64,000 bases of DNA from CAVQEG01 sp963711465 (GTDB lineage Bacteria > Bacteroidota > Ignavibacteria > OLB7). The notes below the pieces were generated by a model. It saw only the letters and a program-made list of their open reading frames with translations, was not told where the DNA came from and did not search any database. A program made the position numbers and the translations under genes. Position 1 is the first letter of the stretch, and every line of letters starts with the position of its first letter. Where the stretch lies: contig CAVQEG010000001.1 of assembly GCA_963711465.1 (NCBI GenBank), positions 310,001-374,000 of the forward strand. The letters run 5' to 3'. Of the stretch, positions 55,427 through 64,000 are shown piece after piece.

Positions 55427-56647
55427 TCAGAGCATCTCGACGTCGACTAGATTGCCTTCTGCAATCGAGCGCTCCGATTCAGGTACGATGATCAGACAGT
55501 TGGCAAGACTCATCGAGCGCATGACGCCGCTGGATTGTGAACCCGTCGTGGTGACGACGAGGTTGCCGTCGACATCACGGCTCAGGATGCCACGCACGAA
55601 GTGGCGCTTGTCGTCCTGCTTGGCAATCGCCACCTGCGTGCGTGCCTTCAGCCGCCTGGGCGGCTCGGTCGATTGCAGCAGCGCGCGAAGCGCCGGAATG
55701 ACGAACTGGCGGAACGTCACCAGCGACGAGACCGGATTGCCGGGCAATCCGAAGACGAGGGTCCGTTCATCGCCGTCACCGTAGGTTCCGAACAGCACAG
55801 GTTTGCCGGGGCGAATGTTGACCCGGTGAAATTTCACCTCGACACCGAGCTCGGGCAGCAGGTGCTGCACCAGGTCGTAGAGTCCGGCGGACACACCGCC
55901 GGTGGTCACCATCACGTCGTAGCGCAATCCGGATTCGAAGTGTTCGATCAGATCTTCACGATCATCGGTGGCAATGCCGAGGTCGATCGGCTCGGCACCC
56001 GCCTGCTGGGTCAGCGCGTAGAGTGCCGGCAGCGAGCTGTTTCGAAGCTGACCCCGGCGGGGTCTTTGATGCGCCTCCACGAGTTCATTTCCCGTTGCAA
56101 TGAGTCCCACCTTGGGCTTGACTCGAACGGGAACGTTGCTGACTCCGAGCGAGGCGAGCACGCCGATATCGCCGGGGGTGATCGTCTTTCCTGCGGCGAT
56201 GACCTCCTGGCCTGTGGCAATGTCCTCTCCGGCAAGGCGGATAGAGGTGCCGACGTCGACGGGGCGGCGCACCTGGACGATGCCATCGGCCTCGGAGGTG
56301 GACTCGATCTCGACGACGGCGTCTGCGCCACGGGGCACGACCCCACCGGTCATGATGCGAACGGCGTCTTCGCGGGAGAGGACACCGGGAAATGGAGCGC
56401 CCGCCGCGGATTCACCGATCACGCGAAGCCCGATCGGCCGTTCGGTCGAAGCGGCGGTCACGTCCTCGGCCCGAATCGCGAATCCGTCCATCGCCGAATT
56501 GGCGGAAGCGGGAACGTCCTCGTTTGCGACGATCGGCGCGCCGAGCACGCGGTCGAGAGCCAGCACGAGGGGAACGGTTTCCCGGGGCATTTCGCGGGTG
56601 ATCGAGCCGAGCACGAGAGCGAGGGCGTCGTCGAACGAAGTCAGCAT
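55427..56647 (-). CDS. moeA: Molybdopterin molybdenumtransferase
   Basis: About 406 residues. MoeA inserts molybdate into adenylated molybdopterin to form molybdenum cofactor. The family blocks are visible: ANSAMDGFAIRAED, the EDAVRIMTGGVVPRGADAVV region, VGLIATGNELV, the MPT-binding VMVTTGGVSAGLYD and VFGLPGNPVSS, then the C-terminal beta domain with SGVMRSMSLANCLIIVPE. ATG 56647 (LTSFDDALALVLG) is preferred; a longer frame to 56722 would overlap the neighbouring permease stop. It stands at the end of the leftward cluster. No other cofactor gene is in view. Confidence 0.93.
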   Translation of the reverse strand: MLTSFDDALALVLGSITREMPRETVPLVLALDRVLGAPIVANEDVPASANSAMDGFAIRAEDVTAASTERPIGLRVIGESAAGAPFPGVLSREDAVRIMTGGVVPRGADAVVEIESTSEADGIVQVRRPVDVGTSIRLAGEDIATGQEVIAAGKTITPGDIGVLASLGVSNVPVRVKPKVGLIATGNELVEAHQRPRRGQLRNSSLPALYALTQQAGAEPIDLGIATDDREDLIEHFESGLRYDVMVTTGGVSAGLYDLVQHLLPELGVEVKFHRVNIRPGKPVLFGTYGDGDERTLVFGLPGNPVSSLVTFRQFVIPALRALLQSTEPPRRLKARTQVAIAKQDDKRHFVRGILSRDVDGNLVVTTTGSQSSGVMRSMSLANCLIIVPESERSIAEGNLVDVEML

Positions 56648-56690
56648 GGTCTGCGGTGCGATCGATGGAACATGATGGGGCTTCCGGTCC

Positions 56691-57848
56691 CTACCCGCGT
56701 TCGATGCGGTAGAGGTTGGCAATGCCGACGATGAGGAACACGATGTTCGCCATCCAGGCGGTCAGCACGGGAGGGAAGTGTGCACCATAGGTGAAGGCCT
56801 TGCTGACCTCGGTGAGGATCAGATAGATGGCGCTGATGAGCGCCGTCACGGCGATCGTGATTGCCGCACCGCCCTTGCGCTGGCCGCCGGAGAACGGGAT
56901 GCCGAAGAAGATCACGATCAACGCGGTGAAGGGGAAGGCGATGCGGCCGTAGTAGTCGATCCAGAGGCGGTTGAGGTCGGCGCCGGCGAGCGCTTCGCGA
57001 TGAATCCGTTCACGGTGTTCGTCGAGTGTCAGCTCGTAGACGCTCTGTTGCGAGAGGTTGAGCTCCGCCGGAGTGACGGGCAGGCCGGGCAGCGGGCGTT
57101 CGTCGAACCGCGTGGTCGTGACCGTCGACGACGGCTCGAAGTTTCGTGCCACACCGTTGACGAGGATCCACTCTGCCTTCGACGTGTCATAGCGCATCAC
57201 CTGCGCGTCCACCCGTTCGGTGATGCGGATCGACGTCGTCGTGTCGACCGTACGCTCGATGTCCGTGGCGGTTCGGCCGCTGATATTGGAGACGACGATC
57301 GGCGCAGCGGTGTCGAAGCGTTCGAGACTGACGCGACGTGCCTCGCCCGTCGACGGGTCGAAGTAGTCCATCAGCAGGATGAGCGACGGTGAAATTCTCA
57401 GGAATACGTTGCGCTGACCGCCGACGAGATTTCGCCCGAGATACTTCCGGTCGATGGCGTAGACGTTCTTGTTGGTCGTCGGCACGACCCAGTTGTCGAA
57501 GTAGACGGTCGCACCGCTGACGAGCAGGCCGAAGGCGAGCATCGGCATGATGAAGCGGCGCATGCTCCTGCCGGTGGCGCGGATGGCGGTGAGTTCGTGA
57601 GAGGTATCGAGCCGACCGACGGTGAACAGACTTGCCAGCAGCATGGCGATGGGAACCACCAGCTGGACGATGTCCGGAACGCTGTAGATGTAGTACCGCA
57701 GGATGACGGCGTTCGACACGTTGCGGTCGAAGAAGTCGTCGAGGTTCTCCATCAGGTTCACGGCGATGTAGATCACCACGAACGCGAGGATGGCGAAGAA
57801 GAACGTCTGGACAAACTGGCGGAGGATGTATCGATCGATTCTGTCCAT
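56691..57848 (-). CDS. LptF/LptG-family permease (YjgP/YjgQ)
   Basis: About 385 residues with six membrane segments, three at each end, around a periplasmic beta-jellyroll domain. The start MDRIDRYILRQFVQTFFFAILAFVVIYIAVNL, read in parts, matches the family opening. A first-half SHELTAIRATG coupling-helix region and a final block of GGQRKGGAAITIAVTALISAIY are present. These proteins form the LptB2FG transporter that extracts lipopolysaccharide from the inner membrane. LptF versus LptG cannot be separated here. ATG 57848 is preferred to 57872 because it begins at the conserved part. Confidence 0.9.
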   Translation of the reverse strand: MDRIDRYILRQFVQTFFFAILAFVVIYIAVNLMENLDDFFDRNVSNAVILRYYIYSVPDIVQLVVPIAMLLASLFTVGRLDTSHELTAIRATGRSMRRFIMPMLAFGLLVSGATVYFDNWVVPTTNKNVYAIDRKYLGRNLVGGQRNVFLRISPSLILLMDYFDPSTGEARRVSLERFDTAAPIVVSNISGRTATDIERTVDTTTSIRITERVDAQVMRYDTSKAEWILVNGVARNFEPSSTVTTTRFDERPLPGLPVTPAELNLSQQSVYELTLDEHRERIHREALAGADLNRLWIDYYGRIAFPFTALIVIFFGIPFSGGQRKGGAAITIAVTALISAIYLILTEVSKAFTYGAHFPPVLTAWMANIVFLIVGIANLYRIERG

Positions 57849-57893
57849 GGTTACGATCCGATGGGCGAGCACACCGGCGCGCTCGCGCGGAGA

Positions 57894-58745
57894 TCACCTC
57901 CGTTCTTCACGGCGAATGTAGTAGCGGCTTGCAAGACCCGACCCTACGACCCCGAGTAGCGCACCGACGAGCGGGAACAGCAGGGGCAGCAGGGCGAATC
58001 GACCGGGGAACATGTGTTCCAGGCCGGGGAACAGCAGCCACGATGAGTAGAGGATGGCGGCCGACAACGATCCGCCTCCAAGACCGATCACCAGTCCCTG
58101 CATGATGAATGGCGCGAGCACCCACCGCTCTTCGGCACCCATCAGCCACATCGTCCGGATGACCGAGCGTCGGGAGACGACGGTGAGCTGTGCGGTGGTA
58201 GCGGTGATTCCGATGGCGCCGAGAGAGAGCGCGATTCCGATGGCGAGGGTGATTCGGAAGAACAGTGCGGAGCGCTCTTCGACGGTCGTCAGCAGATCGC
58301 TGGGGAAGGCCACGTCGTCGACGCCGTTGATTCCGGCGATGCGTCCGCGAACGGCCTCGACCGAATCGAGCGTCCGCGCTTCCTCGCGCAGGGTGACCTG
58401 CACGGTCAGCGGGAGGGGTACGGGCATCGAGGGATCGACGGAGAGATCGAAGAGCTTCGCCGCTTCCTCTCTGGAGCGAACGCGGGCGGATTCGACGACG
58501 GGGAAGGCGGTGATTTCCGAGGCGATCTGTCGCGCACGCAGGTCGCTGACTTTTTCGGCGAGGAACACCTCGACGTTGGCCGATCGTCGCGCCGCGAGCA
58601 GTTCTCCGCGGTAGGCGAATGCGACGACCATCAATCCGCCGACGATTGCGAGTGCCACGCCGATGAGGAAGGCGCTGATGAAGCTTGCGGCAGCCACGCG
58701 GCGCAGCGCTGCAAGACCCTCGCCGATGAGGAAGCGGACGGTCAT
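57894..58745 (-). CDS. ftsX: FtsX-like permease (cell division protein FtsX)
   Basis: A 283-residue protein with one N-terminal membrane segment (ISAFLIGVALAIVGGLMVVAFAY), a periplasmic domain with ANVEVFLAEKVSDLRARQIASEI (the usual FtsX 'vfL..' region), and three C-terminal membrane segments (ITLAIGIALSLGAIGITATTAQLTVV, ending YYIRREERR). In FtsEX the FtsX part gates cell-wall hydrolases at the divisome, with FtsE as ATPase. No ftsE is seen here. The ATG overlaps the surE stop by 4 nt (ATGA), so the genes are coupled. Confidence 0.87.
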   Translation of the reverse strand: MTVRFLIGEGLAALRRVAAASFISAFLIGVALAIVGGLMVVAFAYRGELLAARRSANVEVFLAEKVSDLRARQIASEITAFPVVESARVRSREEAAKLFDLSVDPSMPVPLPLTVQVTLREEARTLDSVEAVRGRIAGINGVDDVAFPSDLLTTVEERSALFFRITLAIGIALSLGAIGITATTAQLTVVSRRSVIRTMWLMGAEERWVLAPFIMQGLVIGLGGGSLSAAILYSSWLLFPGLEHMFPGRFALLPLLFPLVGALLGVVGSGLASRYYIRREERR

Positions 58746-59563
58746 CGTTCGCTCGGGAAGGAAGTGGTCGGATGGGCGAGTTCTTCGAGCAACGCAGCGC
58801 CGTCGTGCTCGATTCCCCAGGACTGCATCGACTCGAGCATCTCGTGGTCGGTGAGTCGGTAGTGGATGGGAGTAACCGTGACGAATCCTTCGCTGAGCAA
58901 CGCATCGTCCGACTCCTCGGTGCCGGAGTGGCGGTAGCTACCGGTCAGCCAGTAGTACGGCCGTCCCATCGGATCGTAGCGTTCTTCGTAGTGGTCATCC
59001 CAGAACCCCTCTCCCTGCTGGACGATGCGCACGCCCCGGATCCGATCTTCGCCGAGTGCCGGCACGTTGACGTTGAGCAGGACGCCCGGTGGAATGTGTG
59101 CCCGCGCAGTGCGGACAGCGATCCACGCGGCGACTCTGCCGGCGACCGTGAAGTCGGCCTCGTCGCTGAAGTCGTCGAGCGAGATGGCGATGGAGGGAAT
59201 TCCGAGCACCGTTCCCTCGGTCGCGGCGGAGACGGTGCCGGAGTAGATGAGGCTGATAGCGGTGTTGCGCCCGTGATTGATGCCGGAGACGACCAGATCG
59301 GGTCGCTGCGGAAGAATCCGGCCGACGGCCAGCTTGACGCAGTCGGCCGGCTTGCCGTTGACCGCCCATCCGAAGAACCGGCCGTCTCGTTCATGCTCCT
59401 GCACACGGAGCGGCACTGAAACCGTCAGTGCATGTCCGACGGCCGACTGCTGCGTATCGGGTGCGACGACATCGACGTGACCAACCGAACGGAGCGCGTC
59501 GGCCAGTGCCCGGATTCCTCCGGAATCGATTCCGTCGTCGTTCGATACGAGAATTCGAAGCAA
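58742..59563 (-). CDS. surE: 5'/3'-nucleotidase SurE
   Basis: A 273-residue metal-dependent nucleotidase. Catalytic metal ligands are in the opening LRILVSNDDGIDS (Asp9, Asp10) and later in the VSGINHGRN block; VAPDTQQSAVGHALT, NGKPADCVKLA and the YSGTVSAATEG region are all diagnostic. SurE dephosphorylates nucleoside monophosphates and short polyphosphates and is linked to stationary survival. It lies between rseP and ftsX on the same strand, with a 4-nt overlap into ftsX. Confidence 0.96.
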   Translation of the reverse strand: MLRILVSNDDGIDSGGIRALADALRSVGHVDVVAPDTQQSAVGHALTVSVPLRVQEHERDGRFFGWAVNGKPADCVKLAVGRILPQRPDLVVSGINHGRNTAISLIYSGTVSAATEGTVLGIPSIAISLDDFSDEADFTVAGRVAAWIAVRTARAHIPPGVLLNVNVPALGEDRIRGVRIVQQGEGFWDDHYEERYDPMGRPYYWLTGSYRHSGTEESDDALLSEGFVTVTPIHYRLTDHEMLESMQSWGIEHDGAALLEELAHPTTSFPSER

Positions 59564-59630
59564 GATCTCGAGTTCGAATTACTGGTGAGCAGCGTCGCAA
59601 GCCGCCGGGGCGCGGAGAGAGGATGCCGGC

Positions 59631-60998
59631 CTACGACGCCCTGACGATGTCGTTGTAAATGACGAACGCCATCAGGAGCAAGAGGAGGAAGAAGCCGACC
59701 TGCTGGACGGCCATTCGGATCTTCAGGGGGACTTCCCGCCGCATGACGCCCTCGATGAGGATGAACGCGAGGTGTCCGCCGTCGAGAGCGGGAATCGGAA
59801 GGATATTCATCACCGCCAGCGTCACCGACAGCAGTGCCATCAGCTGCAGGAAGCTCTGCAGACCGAGGGTCCAGGAGAGCTTCGCTGCACGGGCAATGGC
59901 GACCGGGCCGGCGACCGACTCGCTGAGGTTGGCATGGCCGGTCACCAGGTTGCCGACGAGGCCGAAGATGTCACCGACCATATTGGTCGTCGTCGTGAAG
60001 CCCGCGCCGATGGCGGGGAAGAACCCGTAGTCGATGGTCTTGATCGGTCCGGCGACGGTCGGCTGCACACCGATCTGTCCGTTGTCGGCGGCCTTCACGC
60101 TGGACACCAGCGTATCGCCGCCGCGAACGAAGCGGATGTCGATCGGTCGCTTTGCGTTCGCCTCGATGTACTGCTTGAATGCCATCGCGTTGGCGACGGG
60201 CGTGTCGTCCATCGCGAGCACGACGTCGCCCGACTTGAATCCGGCGGCGTCGGCCGGTGTGCCGGGAAAGACGTTGGCGAACGAGACGTGGACGCCGGCA
60301 GGATTCGGAATGATGAAGTCGCCGTTGCGCGGATCCGACGGGATGGCGGTGCGGGGGATGTCGATCGTCATTCGACGACCGTCGCGTTCGACGCTCATGC
60401 TGACGTCGTTGGCGGCTTCGTCGACGTTGATGCGCTCCCAGATCTGCTCGAAGTACTGGATCGGCTCGCCGTTGACCGACAGCACGCGGTCGCCTTCACG
60501 AAGGCCGGCCTCATAGGCAGGGTCGCTGTGGGGCAGCAGTCCGACCTGCGTCGTGTCGTAGACCTTTTTCCCCGAGATCATGTTGAGTACCGACAACACG
60601 ATGATCGCGAGGATGAAGTTCATGATCACGCCCGCGCAGATCACGAACGATTTCTGCAGTGTGTTCTTCGAGCGGAACTCCCACGGCTCGGGCGGGTGAT
60701 CGGCGTAGGACGTGTCCATGCTCTCGTCGATCATGCCGGCGATTTTGACGTAGCCACCGATCGGCAGCGCGCTTACGCGGTAATCGGTGCGTCCTTCGAG
60801 GTCGATGTCTTCGGGCAGCTTGCCGAAGGTCAGGCCGGTCTTCCAGTTCCAACCGAACACCCGTGGACCCATTCCAAGGGCAAACACGTCAGCGCGGATG
60901 CCGTTCCACTTGGCGGCAATGAAGTGTCCTGCTTCATGAACGAACACGAGCACGCCGATGAGCACGATGAACGGCAGAGCGTATTGGAGAATCACCAT
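59631..60998 (-). CDS. rseP: Site-2 intramembrane zinc protease RseP
   Basis: About 455 residues. The HEAGH zinc site is at residues ~21-25 in the first membrane segment (GVLVFVHEAGHFIAAKWNG). Two PDZ-like regions follow (EAGLREGDRVLSVNGEPI and ADAAGFKSGDVVLAMDD), and the C-terminal catalytic segment has MNILPIPALDGGHL. It performs regulated intramembrane cleavage, for example of anti-sigma factors, or clears signal peptides. ATG 60998 (VILQYALPF) is preferred over 61037 because the first residues of the longer frame are not hydrophobic. It is followed by surE and preceded by dxr, a common bacterial order. Confidence 0.95.
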   Translation of the reverse strand: MVILQYALPFIVLIGVLVFVHEAGHFIAAKWNGIRADVFALGMGPRVFGWNWKTGLTFGKLPEDIDLEGRTDYRVSALPIGGYVKIAGMIDESMDTSYADHPPEPWEFRSKNTLQKSFVICAGVIMNFILAIIVLSVLNMISGKKVYDTTQVGLLPHSDPAYEAGLREGDRVLSVNGEPIQYFEQIWERINVDEAANDVSMSVERDGRRMTIDIPRTAIPSDPRNGDFIIPNPAGVHVSFANVFPGTPADAAGFKSGDVVLAMDDTPVANAMAFKQYIEANAKRPIDIRFVRGGDTLVSSVKAADNGQIGVQPTVAGPIKTIDYGFFPAIGAGFTTTTNMVGDIFGLVGNLVTGHANLSESVAGPVAIARAAKLSWTLGLQSFLQLMALLSVTLAVMNILPIPALDGGHLAFILIEGVMRREVPLKIRMAVQQVGFFLLLLLMAFVIYNDIVRAS

Positions 60999-61051
60999 GT
61001 CGACTGGGAAATGCGTGGATCTGGTGCCGGGCCACACCGCCTCGGCGCCGC

Positions 61052-62227
61052 TCAGCTGCGGGCGCGGGAGGGGGTCGACGGCGTGCCAAGATATGAACGA
61101 ACGGCCTGGCGCGTTCGTTTATCGGCATCGATGACGGACTGTAGCATGACCGCGTCCTCCACCGGTGCCTCCTCGAGCGCGCGTTCGATCAAACGAGGAA
61201 TATCGGAAAACCGGATCTCGCGATCGAGGAAGGCGGCGACGGCTATCTCATTTGCAGCGTTGAGTACCGCCGGTGCCGTTCCGCCCCGTTCGAGCGCCTC
61301 GTAGGCCAGGCGCAGCGCAGGAAAGCGCTCCGTGTCCGGTTCAAAGAAGCTCAGCGTCCCGACCGTCGGAAGACTCAGCCGACCGTTGCGGCTGGGGAGT
61401 CGACGGGGCCACGACAGCGCGTACTGAATCGGCAGGCGCATGTCGGGCAGGCCCATCTGTGCGATCACCGAACCGTCGATGAACTGAACCATGGAATGGA
61501 CGATCGACTGCGGGTGGATCACGACGCGAATCCGATCGGTCTCCACACCGAAGAGCCACCGTGCCTCGATCACTTCGAGTCCCTTGTTGATCAGTGTGGC
61601 CGAGTCGATGGTGATCTTCGGGCCCATGTCCCAGTTGGGATGACGCAGTGCCCGTTCGGGCGTGACGTGATCGAATTCCGACGCATCGAGACCATGGAAC
61701 GGCCCGCCGGAGGCGGTGAGGATCAGGGCATCGACTGTCTCGGGATCTTCGCCGGCGAGGCACTGGAAGATCGCGCTGTGCTCGCTGTCGACCGGAATGA
61801 GCTCCGCGTCGTGTTCACGCACGAGCCGGTTGATGATCTCGCCGGCGATCACCATGGTTTCCTTGTTGGCCAGTGCAACGCGCTTTCCCGCGCGGATGGC
61901 CTCGACGGTGGGCACCAGTCCGCTGGCGCCGACCATCGCACTGACGACGATGTCCACGCTGGCGGCACCGGCCGCTTCTCCGAGCGCCTCGTGTCCAATG
62001 AGCACGCGCGATTCGGAACCGAATCGACGGCGCAGCGCCTCGCCCGCGCGTTCATCGCAGACGACGACACCGTCGGGCCTGAATTCCTCCATTTGCCGGG
62101 CAAGCAGTTCGACGTTGCGATTGGTCGACATCCAGGCGACGCGAAACCGATCGGGATGTTCCCGCACGACGTCGAGCGTCTGCGTGCCGATCGATCCGGT
62201 GGAGCCGAGAATCGCAAGCTGCTGCAT
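61052..62227 (-). CDS. dxr: 1-deoxy-D-xylulose 5-phosphate reductoisomerase
   Basis: A 391-residue enzyme of the MEP isoprenoid pathway, which converts DXP to MEP with NADPH. The NADPH-binding loop AILGSTGSIGTQTLD is at residues ~5-19. Substrate and metal blocks are ANKETMVIAG, PVDSEHSAIFQCL, LTASGGPFHG, WDMGPKITIDSATLINKGLEVIEA (read in parts) and IHPQSIVHSMVQF. The C-terminal helical domain ends with LNAANEIAVAAFLDREI. It is full length and has no unusual features. It is likely transcribed with rseP (15-nt gap to the longest rseP frame). Confidence 0.97.
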   Translation of the reverse strand: MQQLAILGSTGSIGTQTLDVVREHPDRFRVAWMSTNRNVELLARQMEEFRPDGVVVCDERAGEALRRRFGSESRVLIGHEALGEAAGAASVDIVVSAMVGASGLVPTVEAIRAGKRVALANKETMVIAGEIINRLVREHDAELIPVDSEHSAIFQCLAGEDPETVDALILTASGGPFHGLDASEFDHVTPERALRHPNWDMGPKITIDSATLINKGLEVIEARWLFGVETDRIRVVIHPQSIVHSMVQFIDGSVIAQMGLPDMRLPIQYALSWPRRLPSRNGRLSLPTVGTLSFFEPDTERFPALRLAYEALERGGTAPAVLNAANEIAVAAFLDREIRFSDIPRLIERALEEAPVEDAVMLQSVIDADKRTRQAVRSYLGTPSTPSRARS

Positions 62228-62285
62228 GGTGCCGTTGGTTGATCCGCCGCCGGAGGACCGTCGTCGAACGCGGTCGGCCCGTGGC

Positions 62286-64000
62286 TCAGTCGAGGTATTT
62301 GTCGGTCACGTCGATGCCACCACGGGCGGTGAAGAATCGGAAGTCGTGGAATGCCAGGGTGTTGTCGGGCACCACCTTGATCCGCACGAAGTACTTGAGC
62401 ATCAGCCGCGTCAGACGGCTCATGTCGCCGCCGTCGGTCAGGTACTCGATGATCGTCGGGTGAGCGCTCAGCGTCAGACGGAATTCACGCGCCTCTTCCT
62501 TGAACCGCTGCAGCCACCGCTCGATGCGGCGTGTGACCGTGCTGCGCGACTGCACTAGTCCCGAGCCCTCGCAGGTGGGGCACTGCTCGGAGAGCGTATG
62601 GAGAATCTGCTGGCGGATTCGCTGGCGGGTCATCTGCACCAGTCCGAACTGGGTCATTGGCAGCACGACGGACTTGGCACGGTCGCGACGCATCTCGCGT
62701 TTGATCTCGTCGTGGACCTTCTTGCGATTGCGCTCGTCGTAGAGGTCGATGAAGTCGACCACGATCAGTCCGCCGATGTCGCGCAGCCGAAGCTGGCGCG
62801 CGATCTCACGGGCCGACTCCATGTTCGTCCGCAGCGAATTGATTTCCTGCTCCTTGCTGTCGGCGTAGCGCCCCGAGTTGACGTCGATCACCATCATCGC
62901 CTCGGTCTGCTCGAGGATGATGTAGCCGCCGGAGGGCAGCCAGACGCGCGGCTCGTAAATGCGCTCGATCTCCTTTTCGATGCCGGTCTCGTCGAAGATC
63001 GGCTTGTCGCCCGAGTAGAGTTCGACCTTGTCGGCAAGCTGAGGCGCCGCCCATTCCACGTACTCGTGGATGTCCTTATAGAGTCGGTGGTTGTCGATCA
63101 CCACACGGTTGATGTCCGGGGTGAACATGTCGCGCATCACGGTATTGGCGACCGACTGGTCACGATACAGCAACGTCGGCTTCTCCGCCTCCTTGAGCTT
63201 CACCTCGATCGACCGCCACTGGTTGATCAGGTTGACGAGATCCTGACGGATCACGTCGCTGTCCTTGTTCTCGGCGTTGGTTCGGATGATGCAGCCGTGG
63301 CCTTCGGGCAGCAGACTCTGAGCGATGCGGCGCAGGCGGCGGCGCTCCTTCATGTGCTGCACCTTGCGGGAGACGCCGATCGACGGATCCAGCGGCAGCA
63401 GTACGAGGAAGCGGCCGGGGAGCGAGACCTTCGTCGAGACGCGCACGCCCTTGGAGGAGTAGGATTCGCGGGTGACCTGGACAATCACGTCCTGTCCGCG
63501 CTCCAGCGCGATGGTCACTTCGCCGCTGCGTTTGGTCTGGAACGTCGGGAGTTTCGCGTCCATGGTGTCGCCGCCCTTCGGAGGCGACTCGCCGTCTCCG
63601 GAGCGGCCGGAACCGCCACGGTTTCGCCCCCGACCTCCGCGGCGCGAACTGCGCTTGCGCGCAGCGCCGGTTGGCTTCGCATCGCCGTCGGAAGGCGCCT
63701 TCGGCTCTCCGCCGGCGTTCGACTTCGATTCATCTGACGCCCTGGATTCACGTGCGGATTCCCGCTCGCCGGAATCGGACGTCGACGTCCGGTTACTCTG
63801 ACCCTCTTCGTTGGCACCGGAGCCGGCTCCGGTGGGTCGCGATCCCTTGCGTGCGCCACGGCGTCCGCCGCGGCCGCGTCGAGGACGCTCTTCCGATTCG
63901 GTCTGCGGAGCGGCATCCGGCTCGGAGGCGGCATCCGGCTCGGTCGCCCGCTCCTGCGGCAATGAACGCGCGTTGCGCGGCTGGTTGCGAGGTGATGGTT
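62286..64000 (-). CDS. rng: Ribonuclease E/G family protein (5' end may lie outside the window)
   Basis: At least 558 residues; the frame is open to the window edge, so the true start may lie beyond 64000. The first ~150 residues are Arg/Gly/Ser/Glu-rich and disordered, with RGRNRGGSGRSG. An S1-like part follows (RGQDVIVQVTRESYSSKGVRVSTKVS). The RNase E/G catalytic region has MVIDVNSGR (Mg-binding Asp) and GGLIVVDFIDL, and the Zn-link CPTCEGSGLVQS joins the dimer interface. The C-terminal small domain ends at LDQ-type TDKYLD. It cleaves single-stranded RNA in rRNA processing and mRNA decay. The basic N-terminal lead, rather than a C-terminal scaffold, is typical of non-proteobacterial members. 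Confidence 0.93.
   Translation of the reverse strand, partial: PSPRNQPRNARSLPQERATEPDAASEPDAAPQTESEERPRRGRGGRRGARKGSRPTGAGSGANEEGQSNRTSTSDSGERESARESRASDESKSNAGGEPKAPSDGDAKPTGAARKRSSRRGGRGRNRGGSGRSGDGESPPKGGDTMDAKLPTFQTKRSGEVTIALERGQDVIVQVTRESYSSKGVRVSTKVSLPGRFLVLLPLDPSIGVSRKVQHMKERRRLRRIAQSLLPEGHGCIIRTNAENKDSDVIRQDLVNLINQWRSIEVKLKEAEKPTLLYRDQSVANTVMRDMFTPDINRVVIDNHRLYKDIHEYVEWAAPQLADKVELYSGDKPIFDETGIEKEIERIYEPRVWLPSGGYIILEQTEAMMVIDVNSGRYADSKEQEINSLRTNMESAREIARQLRLRDIGGLIVVDFIDLYDERNRKKVHDEIKREMRRDRAKSVVLPMTQFGLVQMTRQRIRQQILHTLSEQCPTCEGSGLVQSRSTVTRRIERWLQRFKEEAREFRLTLSAHPTIIEYLTDGGDMSRLTRLMLKYFVRIKVVPDNTLAFHDFRFFTARGGIDVTDKYLD

Noticed and set aside
56648..56722. Longer moeA start
   Set aside because: It would overlap the permease coding end, and the added residues do not match the family.

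Overview
The window is a GC-rich bacterial chromosome segment. The WD40 protein at 47699-49963 ends in a domain resembling the Por/type IX secretion C-terminal sorting signal, and short secreted leaders of the 'FIENRGQ' (DUF7948/SBBP-associated) type recur. Together these point to the Bacteroidota/Chlorobiota (FCB) group, possibly a Kapabacteria- or Rhodothermota-like lineage. This placement is inference; no rRNA gene is present.

Layout. (1) 1-13735 is ordinary chromosome: the 3' end of an HPPD gene, glutamate dehydrogenase, a small unknown protein, lspA, a DksA/TraR-type zinc-finger protein with a very long histone-H1-like Lys/Ala/Pro tail, ileS, an unknown gene coupled to lysC, a secreted TPR protein, a TPMT-family methyltransferase and a MtnX-like HAD phosphatase. 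(2) 13816-19543 is a tRNA-Ile2(CAU) gene followed by a probable 5.7-kb integrated element. It is bounded by a 14-bp direct repeat of the tRNA 3' end and carries a one-polypeptide type IIG-like restriction-modification enzyme, a RepA/AAA_25-like ATPase, an excisionase-like HTH protein and a broken IS3-family element. No integrase is recognisable. (3) 19639-20808 is an AAA/DUF4143 ATPase.

(4) 20831-47435, about 26.6 kb, is the main accessory region. It is an array of nine copies or fragments of one Rhs (YD-repeat) core gene, all 5'-truncated. Seven copies keep a C-terminal toxin tip. Six tip types are seen: copies 2 and 5 carry the same tip, and the other five differ from it and from each other. 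A small putative immunity gene follows each tip directly: membrane proteins after tips 1 and 3, lipoproteins after tips 2/5, 4 and 6, and a cytosolic protein after tip 7. An eighth, orphan immunity gene survives next to the 3' remnant of a lost toxin. Four copies of a secreted leader gene are scattered through the array; three are broken. Copies 1 and 6 share the same in-frame TAG, copy 5 has a 1-nt frameshift, and two complete insertion sequences (IS5-like with TTAG duplication, ISL3 with CAACAACC duplication) sit inside. The pattern suggests a reservoir of toxin/immunity cassettes shuffled by recombination through the shared core; the expressed full-length gene is not in this window.

(5) 47699-64000 returns to chromosomal genes: the WD40 protein, a TetR regulator with an RND efflux pair, and a leftward cluster moeA, lptF/G-like permease, ftsX-like, surE, rseP, dxr and a ribonuclease E/G gene that runs off the window.
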